Shown: positions 52,314 through 61,096 of the stretch, piece after piece | Position numbering within the stretch: position 1 is the stretch's first letter | Layout: each line of letters begins with the position of its first letter | Assembly (NCBI GenBank): GCA_963579025.1 | Contig: CAUZFZ010000005.1 | Span: 71,644-135,643, forward strand | Length of the DNA stretch: 64,000 nt | Reading direction: 5' to 3' | Source of the DNA: CAUZFZ01 sp963579025 | Lineage (GTDB): Bacteria > Planctomycetota > Planctomycetia > Planctomycetales > Planctomycetaceae | Notes under the pieces: model-generated | Told to the model about the DNA's origin: nothing | Seen by the model: the letters and a program-made list of their open reading frames with translations, nothing else | Databases searched by the model: none | Translations under genes and position numbers: made by a program

Positions 52314-53030
52314 ATGAAACGCGTCGACATTACGCTTTCTGCACGTGGAGTCGCTTATCTACTCCTGTGCCCGGTCCTGCTGCTGGCTGCTGTGACGATT
52401 CCGATGGAGCTGGCGGAAGAGCATATCCGTCCCTTTTCCTGGACGGCGGCCGATGTGTTTCGCCGTTTCACACTCAACAGCGAAAACTCTGTTCCGGCGT
52501 GGTTCTCGGCCATGCTGCATCTGTGTTCGGCCGCGTTACTCGCGATCTGCGCCTGGATGCATCGCTCGCGCGGCAATCGCTGGTGGAAGCACTGGGCTTC
52601 GCTGAGTGCCATCTTCTGCCTGCTTTCGCTCGACGAAGCCGCCAGCTTTCACGAGATCCTGATGGTGCCGATGGACCGGCTGGTCAAGGCGGAAGGCGTC
52701 TTCTACTTCACTTGGGTGATTCCAGGCATTGCCATCGTCATCGCTTTGGGACTGGCGTATTTGCGTTTTCTCTGGAATCTGGACAGCACGACGCGGTACC
52801 GCTTCATCGCCGCGGCGTGCCTGTTTGTCGGCGGCGCGCTCGGGATGGAGATGGTAGACGGCGCAATTCTTGATCACTTCGGAGAACAGCACATTGCCTA
52901 CATGCTGGCCACAACCGTTGAAGAGACAGGTGAGATGCTGGGTCTGGTGGTCTTCATCTGGAGCCTGATCTCACACCTGACCACCGAAGCCGGCGAGATT
53001 CGGTTGAAGCTTGCCGCGGCTCCGGCCTGA
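52314..53030 (+). CDS. multi-pass membrane hypothetical protein
   Basis: 238 residues from the ATG at 52314 (MKRVDITLSARGVAYLLLCP); a TTG at 52302 is possible but weaker. TM helices at ~12-32, ~67-87, ~92-110, ~128-152 and ~163-183, with a sixth near 205-222. Conserved-looking acidic residues lie at membrane borders (SLDEAASFHEILMVPMDRL; GMEMVDGAILDHFGEQH; TVEETGEMLGL), including possible His/Glu metal ligands. This reads like a family of unknown function; I do not recognise a named domain. Confidence 0.6.
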   Translation: MKRVDITLSARGVAYLLLCPVLLLAAVTIPMELAEEHIRPFSWTAADVFRRFTLNSENSVPAWFSAMLHLCSAALLAICAWMHRSRGNRWWKHWASLSAIFCLLSLDEAASFHEILMVPMDRLVKAEGVFYFTWVIPGIAIVIALGLAYLRFLWNLDSTTRYRFIAAACLFVGGALGMEMVDGAILDHFGEQHIAYMLATTVEETGEMLGLVVFIWSLISHLTTEAGEIRLKLAAAPA

Positions 53031-53089
53031 TTACTCGCCGCTGGAAACGGGAGCCCAAATAAGTTCCCGATCTGGAATCCGCGAGACCT

Positions 53090-53221
53090 CTGAGCCGTAG
53101 GCGGATTTCTCCGAAATCCGCTGCCCTGGACGTCGCAAAACTGAGCGGCGATCGATGTGCCGGCAGGTTGCGATGTCGTCTGGTCCCGATTTCGGAGAAA
53201 TCGGGCTACGGCTACGGCTCA
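53090..53221. repeat. composite palindrome (two hairpins in an outer inverted repeat)
   Basis: Inner hairpins GCGGATTTCTCCGAAATCCGC (53101-53121, split here as GCGGATTTC / TCC / GAAATCCGC) and CCCGATTT / CGGAG / AAATCGGG (53185-53205). They are enclosed by TGAGCCGTAG and CTACGGCTCA. It lies between convergent genes and could terminate both; the modular form suggests a REP-type element. Confidence 0.75.
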
Positions 53222-53252
53222 CAATTCCGGTAAGTTATTTCGGGACTATTCC

Positions 53253-54173
53253 TTACGCCCGCTTCAGGCCAAATACGCGATCCATGTTCGCGGAGACTTC
53301 GGCCAGACGATCCGGTCCGCCGCCGCCAACTTCTGCAGCACACCAGCCCACGAAGTTGATCTCCAGTAGCGCCTTTGTGACGTCGGCCCAGTCCAGGTCG
53401 CCCTCGCCGATTTTCGTGAACTTGTTCTGCTCGCGCGAAAATCCCTTGGCGTCGAGTTTCACGACTCGCTTGCCCAGCGTCCGAATCCAGTCGCCCATCG
53501 ACCCATATTTCCAGTGGTTTCCAATGTCGAACTGCATGCCGAGCCATGGGGAATTCAGCTCGTCACAGTATTTGACGAACTTGTCGGCCGTCTGATTCGA
53601 GTCACCATCGTGGTCGTAGCAAAAGTGATTCCAGACGTTCTCGATCGCGATGACGACGCCCAGTTCGGCGGCCAGCGGAATCGCCTGTGCAACGTTGGAC
53701 ACGGAGCGCTCCCAGCACTCCTCTTCCGTGCCATCTTTGCCATGACCGCAGACAAGCAACGCGGTATGACCACCGACCGCATGTGTCTTGCGCAATGCTT
53801 CTTTAAGCGTGTCCAGGGCCACAGCACGTACTGCGGGGTCCGGGTCGGTGTGGCGCACCTGCCAGTGAGAGGAACACACCGTGCCGTCAACCGGCAGACC
53901 AGATTCGTCAATGGCCTGCCTGACTGCGTCGACGTCGAACGTCGGGGCATTCAGTTCGATCCCATCGAATCCAGCCACCTTTGCCGCTGTGAACTTGTCG
54001 GTCAGCGAACCATCAACACGCACCATGCCAATTTTGAGTGTCTTGTAGAGCCGCCCGTTCAGACCGGCGTCAGCCGGTTCATCGGCAGCCTTTGCGATCA
54101 GTGGTGAAGCGGCCAGCAAAGCGGCGCTTCCCTGCAGAAACCCGCGACGTGACAGACTGCTGAGATCAGACAT
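53253..54173 (-). CDS. Tat-exported sugar phosphate isomerase/epimerase-like TIM barrel
   Basis: 306 residues from the ATG at 54173 (MSDLSSLSRRGFLQGSAALL). The twin-arginine motif SRRGFLQGS plus hydrophobic stretch marks Tat export. The rest is a xylose-isomerase-like TIM barrel: GFDGIELNAPTFDVD, VCSSHWQVRHTDPDPAVR, GVVIAIENVWNHF, MQFDIGNHWKYG and KLDAKGFSR, with Glu, Asp, His and Glu positions usual for the metal site. Planctomycetes carry many such exported proteins, probably for sugar catabolism; the substrate is unknown. Confidence 0.8.
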   Translation of the reverse strand: MSDLSSLSRRGFLQGSAALLAASPLIAKAADEPADAGLNGRLYKTLKIGMVRVDGSLTDKFTAAKVAGFDGIELNAPTFDVDAVRQAIDESGLPVDGTVCSSHWQVRHTDPDPAVRAVALDTLKEALRKTHAVGGHTALLVCGHGKDGTEEECWERSVSNVAQAIPLAAELGVVIAIENVWNHFCYDHDGDSNQTADKFVKYCDELNSPWLGMQFDIGNHWKYGSMGDWIRTLGKRVVKLDAKGFSREQNKFTKIGEGDLDWADVTKALLEINFVGWCAAEVGGGGPDRLAEVSANMDRVFGLKRA

Positions 54174-54263
54174 GGTGTGCTCCAGGAGAACGAGTATGCC
54201 GTAAGGCGTGTGCCACTGGCTCCGCCAGTGCTTTGTTTTGAGTGGACTCGGGATCGAGCTGAT

Positions 54264-54348
54264 TGCCGGAGGTGGGACTCGAACCCACACACCCTTTACG
54301 GATACGGGATTTTGAATCCCGCGCGTCTGCCAATTCCGCCACTCCGGC
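54264..54348 (-). tRNA. tRNA-Leu (anticodon CAA)
   Basis: 85 nt on the minus strand. Acceptor GCCGGAG pairs with CTCCGGC then discriminator A. The D-arm region is GGCGGAATTGGCAGACGCG. The anticodon stem CGGGA/TCCCG encloses TTCAAAA, giving CAA. A long variable arm (type II tRNA) and the T-arm GGGTTCGAGTCCC are present. CCA is not encoded. It sits between the epimerase gene and the CRISPR-Cas island. Confidence 0.95.
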
Positions 54349-54869
54349 TTATGTCGTATCTCTTTGCTTGTCACTGAGTTGTAGCCGCCCTGCCCTGCCC
54401 TGCCCTGATGCTGCCCGGGACCTCAGACTGCGGCTGCTCATTCAGAGTGGCCTGTACGACTCGGCACGGCGACCGCAGGCCGAAAGCCCACTGCAGTTTA
54501 CAGGCCGGCGCGTAACTTACTGACTCGCCCTTCCTGTCCACAACGATCCCGCCACGTTCGCCCATTCGGGCAATGGCCAGACAGCTTGTGGCCTGCTCGT
54601 CCCGGGAATTCATCCCGCGCGATGAGCCAGGAAACGGCAGGAACACAAGCCGCTTCGCCCGCGCGGCTTTACCTGAAAAATTCTGCCCGACGAACTTGCG
54701 CAGCGGGAGGTCATCGAGACGCTCAGCATCCGGCAGCCCATTCGCTGGACACCACGCAATTCAAACCAAAACTGAAGAAATGCGACCAGTTCAGGCGGAA
54801 TCCGCCATCGCATGTCTGTATCCTTTTGTTCCGTATGGTACACACATTGACGTCCAGGCAGAGGCGCGT
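54349..54869. other. 521-bp region upstream of cas3, no confident gene
   Basis: It begins with a CCCTG repeat (54388-54407) that contains three overlapping CCCTGCCC. The cas3 frame is open across it but reads as low-information Arg/Ser-rich sequence. A different plus frame near 54690-54770 reads LPDELAQREVIETLSIRQPI, which might be the end of an older gene. The cas promoter should be here. Confidence 0.5.
54388..54407 (-). repeat. tandem CCCTG array (KOPS-like on minus strand)
   Basis: CCCTGCCCTGCCCTGCCCTG: four 5-mers, containing GGGCAGGG three times on the minus strand. It lies 40 nt beyond the 5' end of tRNA-Leu. Confidence 0.85.
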
Positions 54870-57164
54870 ATGCCTGCCGACCCGACATCATGTTCCGGCA
54901 TCAGTGATTTCTTCGCCCACAGTCTCCCCGACCGCCCTGTTGAAGACTGGGAGCGACTGGAAGACCACTTGGCCGCCGTGGCCGCCCGTACCGCGCAGTT
55001 TGCCGCGCGATTTCAGGCCCGCGACTGGGGACATCTCGCCGGACTCTGGCACGACACCGGCAAGTACTCGGCGGCGTTCCAGGCGTATCTGCACAAGGAA
55101 AACGGCTTCGAGGCACATCTCGAACAGTACAAGGGCCGTGTGGATCACTCCACGGCAGGTGCTCAGCACGCAGTCGCGGTGGTCAAACCCTGGGGACGGC
55201 TGCTGGCGTATGTCATTGCCGGGCATCACGCCGGTCTGGCGGATGCAAGCGGCAGCGCATCAAGTCTCGATGAACGGCTTGACAAGAACATCGAACCGTA
55301 CACCGCGGCACCGCCGGAGGTTCTGGATGCCGACGAACCACTCAATCCGCCGCCACTGGCAATCGACCAGGGCGACGAGACTCGGGGCGACGAGACTCGG
55401 GGCGACGAGACTCGGGGCGCCTTTCAGGTCGCCCTGTTCACTCGCATGCTGTTCTCGTGCCTGGTCGACGCCGACTATCTGGCGACCGAGGCGTTCATGG
55501 ATGCGGGCAAGTCTGCGGACAGACCAACCAACGATGTCAGCTTGCAGTCGATACTCGACCTCCTCGACAGCTACCTGGGCAACCTGTCTGCGAACAGCGA
55601 ACCGACGGACGTCAACAAACGCCGCTCCGAGGTACTCGCAGCTTGCCGGGAAGCATCCGAACTCTCTCCAGGGCTCTTCTCACTCACCGTCCCGACCGGC
55701 GGCGGCAAGACGCTCGCGTCTCTCGCGTTCGCTCTCAGGCACGCGGTGACACACGGATTGAGCCGCGTGATTTACGCGATTCCGTTCACCAGCATCATCG
55801 ATCAGACGGCAGGAGTGTTCCGCGAGGTTCTGGGCGAGCTCGGCGAAGAAGTCGTGCTGGAACATCACTCGAATGTCGATCCCGATGCGCAACACGAGAC
55901 GAAACGTTCTCGCCTGGCAGCCGAAAACTGGCATGCCCCGCTGGTCGTCACAACCAACGTGCAGCTCTTCGAATCTCTGTTTGCGGCGCGGACGTCGCAA
56001 TGTCGCAAGCTGCACAATCTTGTCGGCAGTGTGATTATTCTGGACGAAGCCCAGACGCTGCCGGTCGAGTTGCTCAAGCCGTGCCTTGCTGTGTTGCGGG
56101 AGCTGGTCACCGACTACCGCTGTTCGATTGTCTTGTGTACGGCGACGCAGCCAGCACTAACCAGACGCGACGGCTTCTCGATCGGCCTGGAGAACGTTCG
56201 CGAGATCGTCCCGAAGCCACAACGGCTCTACGACCAGATGAAGCGAGTTCGTGTCCGTCATCTCGGAGCAACATCAGACAGTGAACTCGTCGAGCAACTC
56301 GGCGAACTGTCCTCGTTTCTCTGCATTGTCAATACACGGGCACACGCCTCGACGTTGTATCGGTCGCTGCGAGAGCCGGCGGACGACGGTGACGGTCTGT
56401 TTCACCTCAGTACGCTGATGTGCGGCGAGCATCGCGGTCAGGTGATCACCGAGATTCGCGAACGGTTGAAGGATAAACGCCCCTGCCGTGTCGTCAGCAC
56501 GCAGCTCATTGAAGCAGGCGTCGATGTCGACTTCCCCGTCGTTTTCCGGGCCATGACGGGATTGGATTCAATCGCGCAGGCAGCTGGTCGCTGCAATCGC
56601 GAAGGGCGTCGGCCGTCCGGCAATGTCTTCGTCTTTGAGCCGACGGACGTGAAGCTGCGCGGTTATCTGGCACAGGTCGCCTCGACGGCGCGGGAGGTGA
56701 TGCCCGACTTCGACGACCTCCTCGATCCGGCAGCAATCGAACGTTACTTCGAGTTGCACTACTGGTCTCAGGGCAGTGTCCACGGCTGGGACAAGCTGAA
56801 CGTGATGGGCTGCTTCCCGAAGCCCCTGCAGGAGTTCGCCTTCGACTTCCGCACGGCTGCCGAGCGGTTTCGGATGATTGAGGATGTCTCGCGGAGCATC
56901 TTCGTGCCCTGCGGCGAGGCGGGGTCCGGGTTGATCAACCAACTGTATGACGACGGCCCGTCTCGCAAGCTGCTCCGACGGCTGCAGCGATTCACTGTCA
57001 ACGTCTTCGAGTACATGTACGCAGAGTTGATCCATGCCGGCGATGTCGACATTTCGCTCGACGGCGGGTACGCCGTGCTCACAAATCCCGATGCCTACGA
57101 CCAGATGCTTGGCCTGCGAGTCGATCGCCCGGGCTTCATGGAGCCTGGGACGCTTATTCGCTGA
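54870..57164 (+). CDS. cas3: Cas3 HD nuclease-helicase, type I-C
   Basis: 764 residues from the ATG at 54870 (MPADPTSCSGISDFFAHSLP), AGAGG about 9 nt upstream. The longer open frame back to 54573 looks non-coding. The HD domain includes EDHLAAVAARTA and GLWHDTGKYS. The helicase has Walker A PTGGGKT (~276), DEAQ (~391), CTATQPAL and STQLIEAGVDVDFPVV, AAGRCNREG (motif VI, ~570). It unwinds and degrades target DNA recruited by Cascade. It is the first gene of the operon; cas5c starts 17 nt downstream. A 15-nt repeat adds GDETR three times at residues 168-182. Confidence 0.95.
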   Translation: MPADPTSCSGISDFFAHSLPDRPVEDWERLEDHLAAVAARTAQFAARFQARDWGHLAGLWHDTGKYSAAFQAYLHKENGFEAHLEQYKGRVDHSTAGAQHAVAVVKPWGRLLAYVIAGHHAGLADASGSASSLDERLDKNIEPYTAAPPEVLDADEPLNPPPLAIDQGDETRGDETRGDETRGAFQVALFTRMLFSCLVDADYLATEAFMDAGKSADRPTNDVSLQSILDLLDSYLGNLSANSEPTDVNKRRSEVLAACREASELSPGLFSLTVPTGGGKTLASLAFALRHAVTHGLSRVIYAIPFTSIIDQTAGVFREVLGELGEEVVLEHHSNVDPDAQHETKRSRLAAENWHAPLVVTTNVQLFESLFAARTSQCRKLHNLVGSVIILDEAQTLPVELLKPCLAVLRELVTDYRCSIVLCTATQPALTRRDGFSIGLENVREIVPKPQRLYDQMKRVRVRHLGATSDSELVEQLGELSSFLCIVNTRAHASTLYRSLREPADDGDGLFHLSTLMCGEHRGQVITEIRERLKDKRPCRVVSTQLIEAGVDVDFPVVFRAMTGLDSIAQAAGRCNREGRRPSGNVFVFEPTDVKLRGYLAQVASTAREVMPDFDDLLDPAAIERYFELHYWSQGSVHGWDKLNVMGCFPKPLQEFAFDFRTAAERFRMIEDVSRSIFVPCGEAGSGLINQLYDDGPSRKLLRRLQRFTVNVFEYMYAELIHAGDVDISLDGGYAVLTNPDAYDQMLGLRVDRPGFMEPGTLIR
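55371..55415 (+). repeat. three 15-bp tandem repeats within cas3
   Basis: GGCGACGAGACTCGG is repeated exactly three times, encoding GDETR x3 inside the HD-domain part of Cas3. The identity of the copies implies a recent or unstable expansion; length changes stay in frame. Confidence 0.95.
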
Positions 57165-57181
57165 TCACGAAAGGAAAACAC

Positions 57182-57901
57182 ATGTCAGAATTACACCGCA
57201 TCCGTCTCAAAGTCTGGGGCGAATACGCCTGTTTCACTCGGCCTGAGATGAAGGTCGAGCGAGTCAGCTACGACGTCATCACGCCATCGGCCGCGCGGGG
57301 CGTATTGGAGGCGATCTACTGGAAGCCGCAGGTGCGGTGGATCGTCGAACGACTCCACGTGCTCAAGCCGATCCGCTTCACGAATCTCCGCCGCAACGAA
57401 GTCTCCGGCAAGGCGTCGGCCGCCAATGCGAAGAAAGCGATGAAAGGGACACTCAAGGGACCCCTGGCAATCCTCATCGAAGACGATCGCCAGCAGCGGG
57501 CGGCCACTATCCTGCGGGATGTCGCCTATGTCATCGAAGCTCGCTTCGAATTACTCGACGGCTCCGATCCGATCCAGAAGCACTATGCAATTTTCAAACG
57601 CCGGGCAGAACGCGGCCAATACTTTCATCACCCTTACCTGGGTTGCCGTGAATTTCCCTGCGACTTTGAGTGGCTCGACGGACCGATCCCCGAGTCCGAA
57701 CTGAAGGGCGAACAGGATCTTGGCTACATCCTGCACGACATTGAATTCGCCCCGGCAACCGGCAAGACGTACGACACGCTCAGTGGTCACGATGGCCGCA
57801 AGCTCAACGCGATCCCGCACTTCTTCCGTGCGTCGATGCGCAACGGCGTGATCGCCGTTCCTCCGTTCGAACCAGCCGTGACAGAGGAGACCTCCGCATG
57901 A
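57182..57901 (+). CDS. cas5c: Cas5c (Cas5d), crRNA-processing Cascade subunit
   Basis: 239 residues. Starts MSELHRIRLKVWGEYACFTR, the RAMP fold with the family-typical EMKVERVSYDVITPSAARGV, LEAIYWKP. In type I-C, which lacks Cas6, Cas5 cuts the pre-crRNA repeat and caps the 5' handle. Conserved late block: YHHPYLG-like YFHHPYLGCREFPCDF. It overlaps cas8c by 4 nt (ATGA), so the two are co-translated. Confidence 0.95.
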   Translation: MSELHRIRLKVWGEYACFTRPEMKVERVSYDVITPSAARGVLEAIYWKPQVRWIVERLHVLKPIRFTNLRRNEVSGKASAANAKKAMKGTLKGPLAILIEDDRQQRAATILRDVAYVIEARFELLDGSDPIQKHYAIFKRRAERGQYFHHPYLGCREFPCDFEWLDGPIPESELKGEQDLGYILHDIEFAPATGKTYDTLSGHDGRKLNAIPHFFRASMRNGVIAVPPFEPAVTEETSA

Positions 57902-59658
57902 TCCTGCAGGCTCTTAACAGTTATTACCAGCGGCTCGAACACGATCCAGACGTCGACATTGCTCCGTTCGGTTTCAGCCGACAGAAAATTGCTTTCTGTG
58001 TGATGCTCAACGCCGACGGCTCACTGCATGAGATCGCCGATGTGAGAACGCAGGAAGGGAAGAAGCTGCTGCCGCTCTCGCTGATTGTCCTCGGCAATGC
58101 GAAGCCCTCCGGTGCCGGTATCAACCCCTGTTTCCTGTGGGACAACCCGGCCTACCTCCTGGGCTACAAAGCGGACGATCCGAAACCGGAGAGGACACGC
58201 AACTCGTTTGAAGCCTTTCGCGAGCGTCATCGCGACGTGGAATCAAACATCGACGATCCAGAGTTCTCCGCGGTCTGCACGTTCCTCCGGCAATGGAATC
58301 CCGACGAGGCACAGCAGCATGAGAAGCTGGTCGAGATCGGCACCGGCTTCGGCGTCTTCCGCATCCGCGCCACAGACCACTACGTCCACGAGCGTGAAGC
58401 GGTGAAGACATGGTGGCGGGGTCAATTCGAGGACGAGAGTGACACGTCCGATGCCGTCAATGGCCAGTGCCTCGTCACCGGCGAACAGCGCCCCCTCGCG
58501 CGACTGCATGAACCGAAGATTAAGGGTGTCTGGGGCGCTCAGTCAGCAGGCGCGCTGCTGGTATCTTTTAATGATTCTGCTTATGAGTCCTATGGCCGTG
58601 AAGGTAAGAAAGCAGGCCGTAATGCTCCGGTGAGCGAGCAATCCGCATTCCAATACTGCACAGCTCTAAACCGTCTGCTGGCCGACAACCGGCGACGGAT
58701 TCAGATCGGCGATGCTTCGACCGTGTTCTGGACGGAGAAGCCGACGGAGGCCGAGAATCTCCTTCCGTGGACGTTCGATCCGTCGCGTGACGCCGAGGAC
58801 GAAGCTCTCACGAACCACGTACACGCCGTTCTGTCACAGATTTCCCAGGGGAAGTACCCCGGCGAGTTCGGTGACCCGACGACACCCTTCTACGTCCTCG
58901 GCCTTTCCCCCAACGCAGCCCGCATCAGCGTCCGCTTCTGGCGGGTCAGCACACTCGGTGACCTCGTCGACAACCTGCGGCAGCACTTCGTGGACCTGGC
59001 AATCATTCGCAGCGATCGCGACCCGGAATTCCCCTCTGTGTGGCGTTTGCTCCGCGAAACCGTTCGGGACTCCAAAGACCTGCCACCACTGCTTGGCGGT
59101 GCCGTGATGCAAGCAATTCTCAGTGGAACGCCCTATCCGAGCCTGATGTACACATCGCTCATCCGACGTATCCGCGCAGATCGGCAGGTGCGTTATCTGC
59201 GTGCTGCGACGATCAAGGCTTATCTCAATCGGAATACCCGTTCCGGTATTCAACCTCTGGAAAAGGAGCTTGATATGTCACTCGACGCAGACCGCACGGA
59301 ACCAGGCTACCGCCTGGGAAGACTCTTCGCAGAACTGGAGAAGACCCAGGAGGATGCCCAGCCTGGCATCAACGACACCATCAAGGACCGGTATTTCGGT
59401 TCGGCCTCGGCAACGCCCGGCAGTGTCTTCCCACGCATCATTCGGTTGAGCCAGCATCACCTCGGCAAACTCGAAAAAGGCAGCCGAACGTACCACGAAA
59501 AACGAATCCAGGCCATTGTGGCAGAACTTGTGAACTTCCCGTCACACCTCAGTCTCCGCGACCAGGGGCTCTTTGCCATTGGCTATTACCACCAACGGCA
59601 GGACATCTTCACGAAGAAATCCGACAACACCAACTCCGCAACCCAGGAACAGGAGTAA
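57898..59658 (+). CDS. cas8c: Cas8c large subunit of type I-C Cascade
   Basis: 586 residues, normal for Cas8c (Csd1). Starts MILQALNSYYQRLEHDPDVD; other family features are GFSRQKIAFCVMLNADG, CFLWDNPAYLLGY and FWTEKP. It recognises the PAM and recruits Cas3. The 3' end doubles as the small-subunit gene through an internal start (see cas11c). It overlaps cas5c at the start and is followed 5 nt later by cas7c. Confidence 0.95.
   Translation: MILQALNSYYQRLEHDPDVDIAPFGFSRQKIAFCVMLNADGSLHEIADVRTQEGKKLLPLSLIVLGNAKPSGAGINPCFLWDNPAYLLGYKADDPKPERTRNSFEAFRERHRDVESNIDDPEFSAVCTFLRQWNPDEAQQHEKLVEIGTGFGVFRIRATDHYVHEREAVKTWWRGQFEDESDTSDAVNGQCLVTGEQRPLARLHEPKIKGVWGAQSAGALLVSFNDSAYESYGREGKKAGRNAPVSEQSAFQYCTALNRLLADNRRRIQIGDASTVFWTEKPTEAENLLPWTFDPSRDAEDEALTNHVHAVLSQISQGKYPGEFGDPTTPFYVLGLSPNAARISVRFWRVSTLGDLVDNLRQHFVDLAIIRSDRDPEFPSVWRLLRETVRDSKDLPPLLGGAVMQAILSGTPYPSLMYTSLIRRIRADRQVRYLRAATIKAYLNRNTRSGIQPLEKELDMSLDADRTEPGYRLGRLFAELEKTQEDAQPGINDTIKDRYFGSASATPGSVFPRIIRLSQHHLGKLEKGSRTYHEKRIQAIVAELVNFPSHLSLRDQGLFAIGYYHQRQDIFTKKSDNTNSATQEQE
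59275..59658 (+). CDS. cas11c: Cas11c small subunit from internal start in cas8c
   Basis: 127 residues, in frame with cas8c (codon 460). The ATG at 59275 is preceded by AAAAGGAG with a 6-nt spacer, a textbook Shine-Dalgarno inside the coding sequence. Product MSLDADRTEPGYRLGRLFAE continues helical to the common stop. Internal translation of Cas11c from cas8c is established for type I-C systems; here the signal is plain in the sequence. It lines the backbone of Cascade and stabilises target-strand displacement. Confidence 0.85.
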   Translation: MSLDADRTEPGYRLGRLFAELEKTQEDAQPGINDTIKDRYFGSASATPGSVFPRIIRLSQHHLGKLEKGSRTYHEKRIQAIVAELVNFPSHLSLRDQGLFAIGYYHQRQDIFTKKSDNTNSATQEQE

Positions 59659-59663
59659 CTCAC

Positions 59664-60542
59664 ATGATCTCTCGCTACGACTTCGTCTATCTGTTTGACA
59701 TTAAAGACGGTAATCCCAACGGCGATCCCGACGCCGGAAACCTGCCGCGGGTCGATCCCGAAACCGGACAGGGACTCGTCACCGATGTCTGCCTGAAACG
59801 CAAGATCCGCAACTACGTCGGGCTTGTGAAGGAGGAACAGCCGCCATTCGAAATCTACGTCAAGGAAAAAGCCGTCCTGAACCTGCAACATGCACGAGCC
59901 TATCAGGAGTTCGAACTCAAACCTGAGAAGCGAAGACTTCCCAAAAAGGAAGAAGACGCCAGGAAAGTGACCGCCTGGATGTGCGGGAACTTCTTCGACA
60001 TTCGCTCGTTTGGTGCCGTCATGTCGACCGACGTCAACTGCGGACAGGTACGTGGGCCGATTCAGTTCGCCATCGCTCGCAGCGTCGATCCAATCATCTC
60101 GCAGGAACACGCCGTCACCCGTTGCGCCGTCACGACGGAGAAAGAAGCCGAGGCTCAGTCCGGCGACAACCGCACGATGGGCCGCAAGTTCACCGTGCCG
60201 TACGGACTGTATCGGGTGCATGGCTTTATCAATCCGCACCTCGCCGAGAAGACCGGCTTCAACGAGAACGGTGAAGACCTTGACCTGTTCTGGACCTCGC
60301 TCGCGCAAATGTTCGAGTACGACCGTTCGGCATCCCGCGGTGAAATGGCAGCTCAATCACTGATTCTGTTCAAGCATGAAAGCGCTCTCGGTAACGCGCC
60401 GGCCCACAAATTGTTCGAGCGTATCACTGTCACGCGCACGAATCCCGACGAGTCGGTCCCGACCAGACAATTCAGTCACTACTCAGTCAATGTGTCGGAC
60501 TCTGACCTGCCAGCGGGAGTCAGTGTCGAACAGAAATTCTGA
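59664..60542 (+). CDS. cas7c: Cas7c backbone subunit of type I-C Cascade
   Basis: 292 residues. The start MISRYDFVYLFDIKDGNPNG then DPDAGNLPRVDPETGQGLVT is diagnostic of Cas7c (Csd2). Several copies bind along the crRNA spacer. It sits 5 nt after cas8c. Downstream the operon is broken by 645 nt containing two palindromes and the GxxExxY gene before cas4. Confidence 0.96.
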   Translation: MISRYDFVYLFDIKDGNPNGDPDAGNLPRVDPETGQGLVTDVCLKRKIRNYVGLVKEEQPPFEIYVKEKAVLNLQHARAYQEFELKPEKRRLPKKEEDARKVTAWMCGNFFDIRSFGAVMSTDVNCGQVRGPIQFAIARSVDPIISQEHAVTRCAVTTEKEAEAQSGDNRTMGRKFTVPYGLYRVHGFINPHLAEKTGFNENGEDLDLFWTSLAQMFEYDRSASRGEMAAQSLILFKHESALGNAPAHKLFERITVTRTNPDESVPTRQFSHYSVNVSDSDLPAGVSVEQKF

Positions 60543-60560
60543 TACCGCTTCAATGTCACT

Positions 60561-60655
60561 GCCCGCGAAGGGCGCGGAGGGCGCGGAGGGCGCGGAGAGC
60601 GCGAAGGAAACTCTCTTCAACATCACGTCTTCGCGCTCTCCGCGTCCTTCGCGGG
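60561..60655. repeat. cas-locus palindrome copy A
   Basis: Left arm GCCCGCGAAGGGCGCGGAGG... ...GAGAGCGCGAAGG; right arm CTTCGCGCTCTCCGCGTCC, TTCGCGGGT. In this copy the left arm is lengthened by extra GGGCGCGGA units (three in tandem). It ends 27 nt before the GxxExxY start codon. Confidence 0.9.
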
Positions 60656-60682
60656 TCATCCAATCGAAGAAAGGAAAACGGC

Positions 60683-61081
60683 ATGACAGAGCTGATCTAC
60701 CGGGAAGAAAGTTACCGGATTATCGGAGCCTGCATTGAAGTGCATCGCCGGATGGGATGCGGGTTCCTCGAACCGGTGTATCAGGATTGCCTCGAAATCG
60801 AACTTGATCATCAGGGCATACGATTTCGCAGTCAGCCGAAGATCGAATTGACGTACCGCGACCGCGTGATTGAGGCCACGTACAAACCGGATTTCATCTG
60901 CTTCGACACGATCATTGTTGAGATCAAGGCCCTGTCGGATTTCGCCAGTGAGCATCGGGCACAGGTGCTCAACTATCTGCATGCAACCCGGTTGCAACTC
61001 GGACTGCTGGTCAACTTTGGTGCTCATCCCCGACTGCAGCACGAACGATTTGCACTGACAAAACACAAGCGATCGGAGTGA
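60683..61081 (+). CDS. GxxExxY protein (PD-(D/E)xK nuclease-like fold)
   Basis: 132 residues. The name-giving motif is GFLEPVY (27-33), followed by the nuclease-like core YKPDFICFDTIIVEIKALSD (D..ExK), and LNYLHATRLQLGLLVNFG. GAAAGGAAAA precedes the ATG. The family is common in planctomycetes, cyanobacteria and others, has the catalytic signature of restriction-like nucleases, and has no established role. It is foreign to type I-C operons: it lies between cas7c and cas4, flanked 27 nt upstream and 15 nt downstream by copies of the same palindrome. This suggests a mobile unit rather than a cas gene. Confidence 0.85.
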   Translation: MTELIYREESYRIIGACIEVHRRMGCGFLEPVYQDCLEIELDHQGIRFRSQPKIELTYRDRVIEATYKPDFICFDTIIVEIKALSDFASEHRAQVLNYLHATRLQLGLLVNFGAHPRLQHERFALTKHKRSE

Positions 61082-61096
61082 ATCAGCAACAAGCCT

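Noticed and set aside
53157..54107. Plus-strand frames over 53157-54107
   Set aside because: Antisense to the Tat-exported TIM-barrel protein.
54573..54869. N-terminal extension of cas3 to 54573
   Set aside because: The extra 99 residues are Arg/Ser-rich with no HD-domain similarity; the ATG at 54870 has AGAGG at proper distance and gives a normal-length Cas3.
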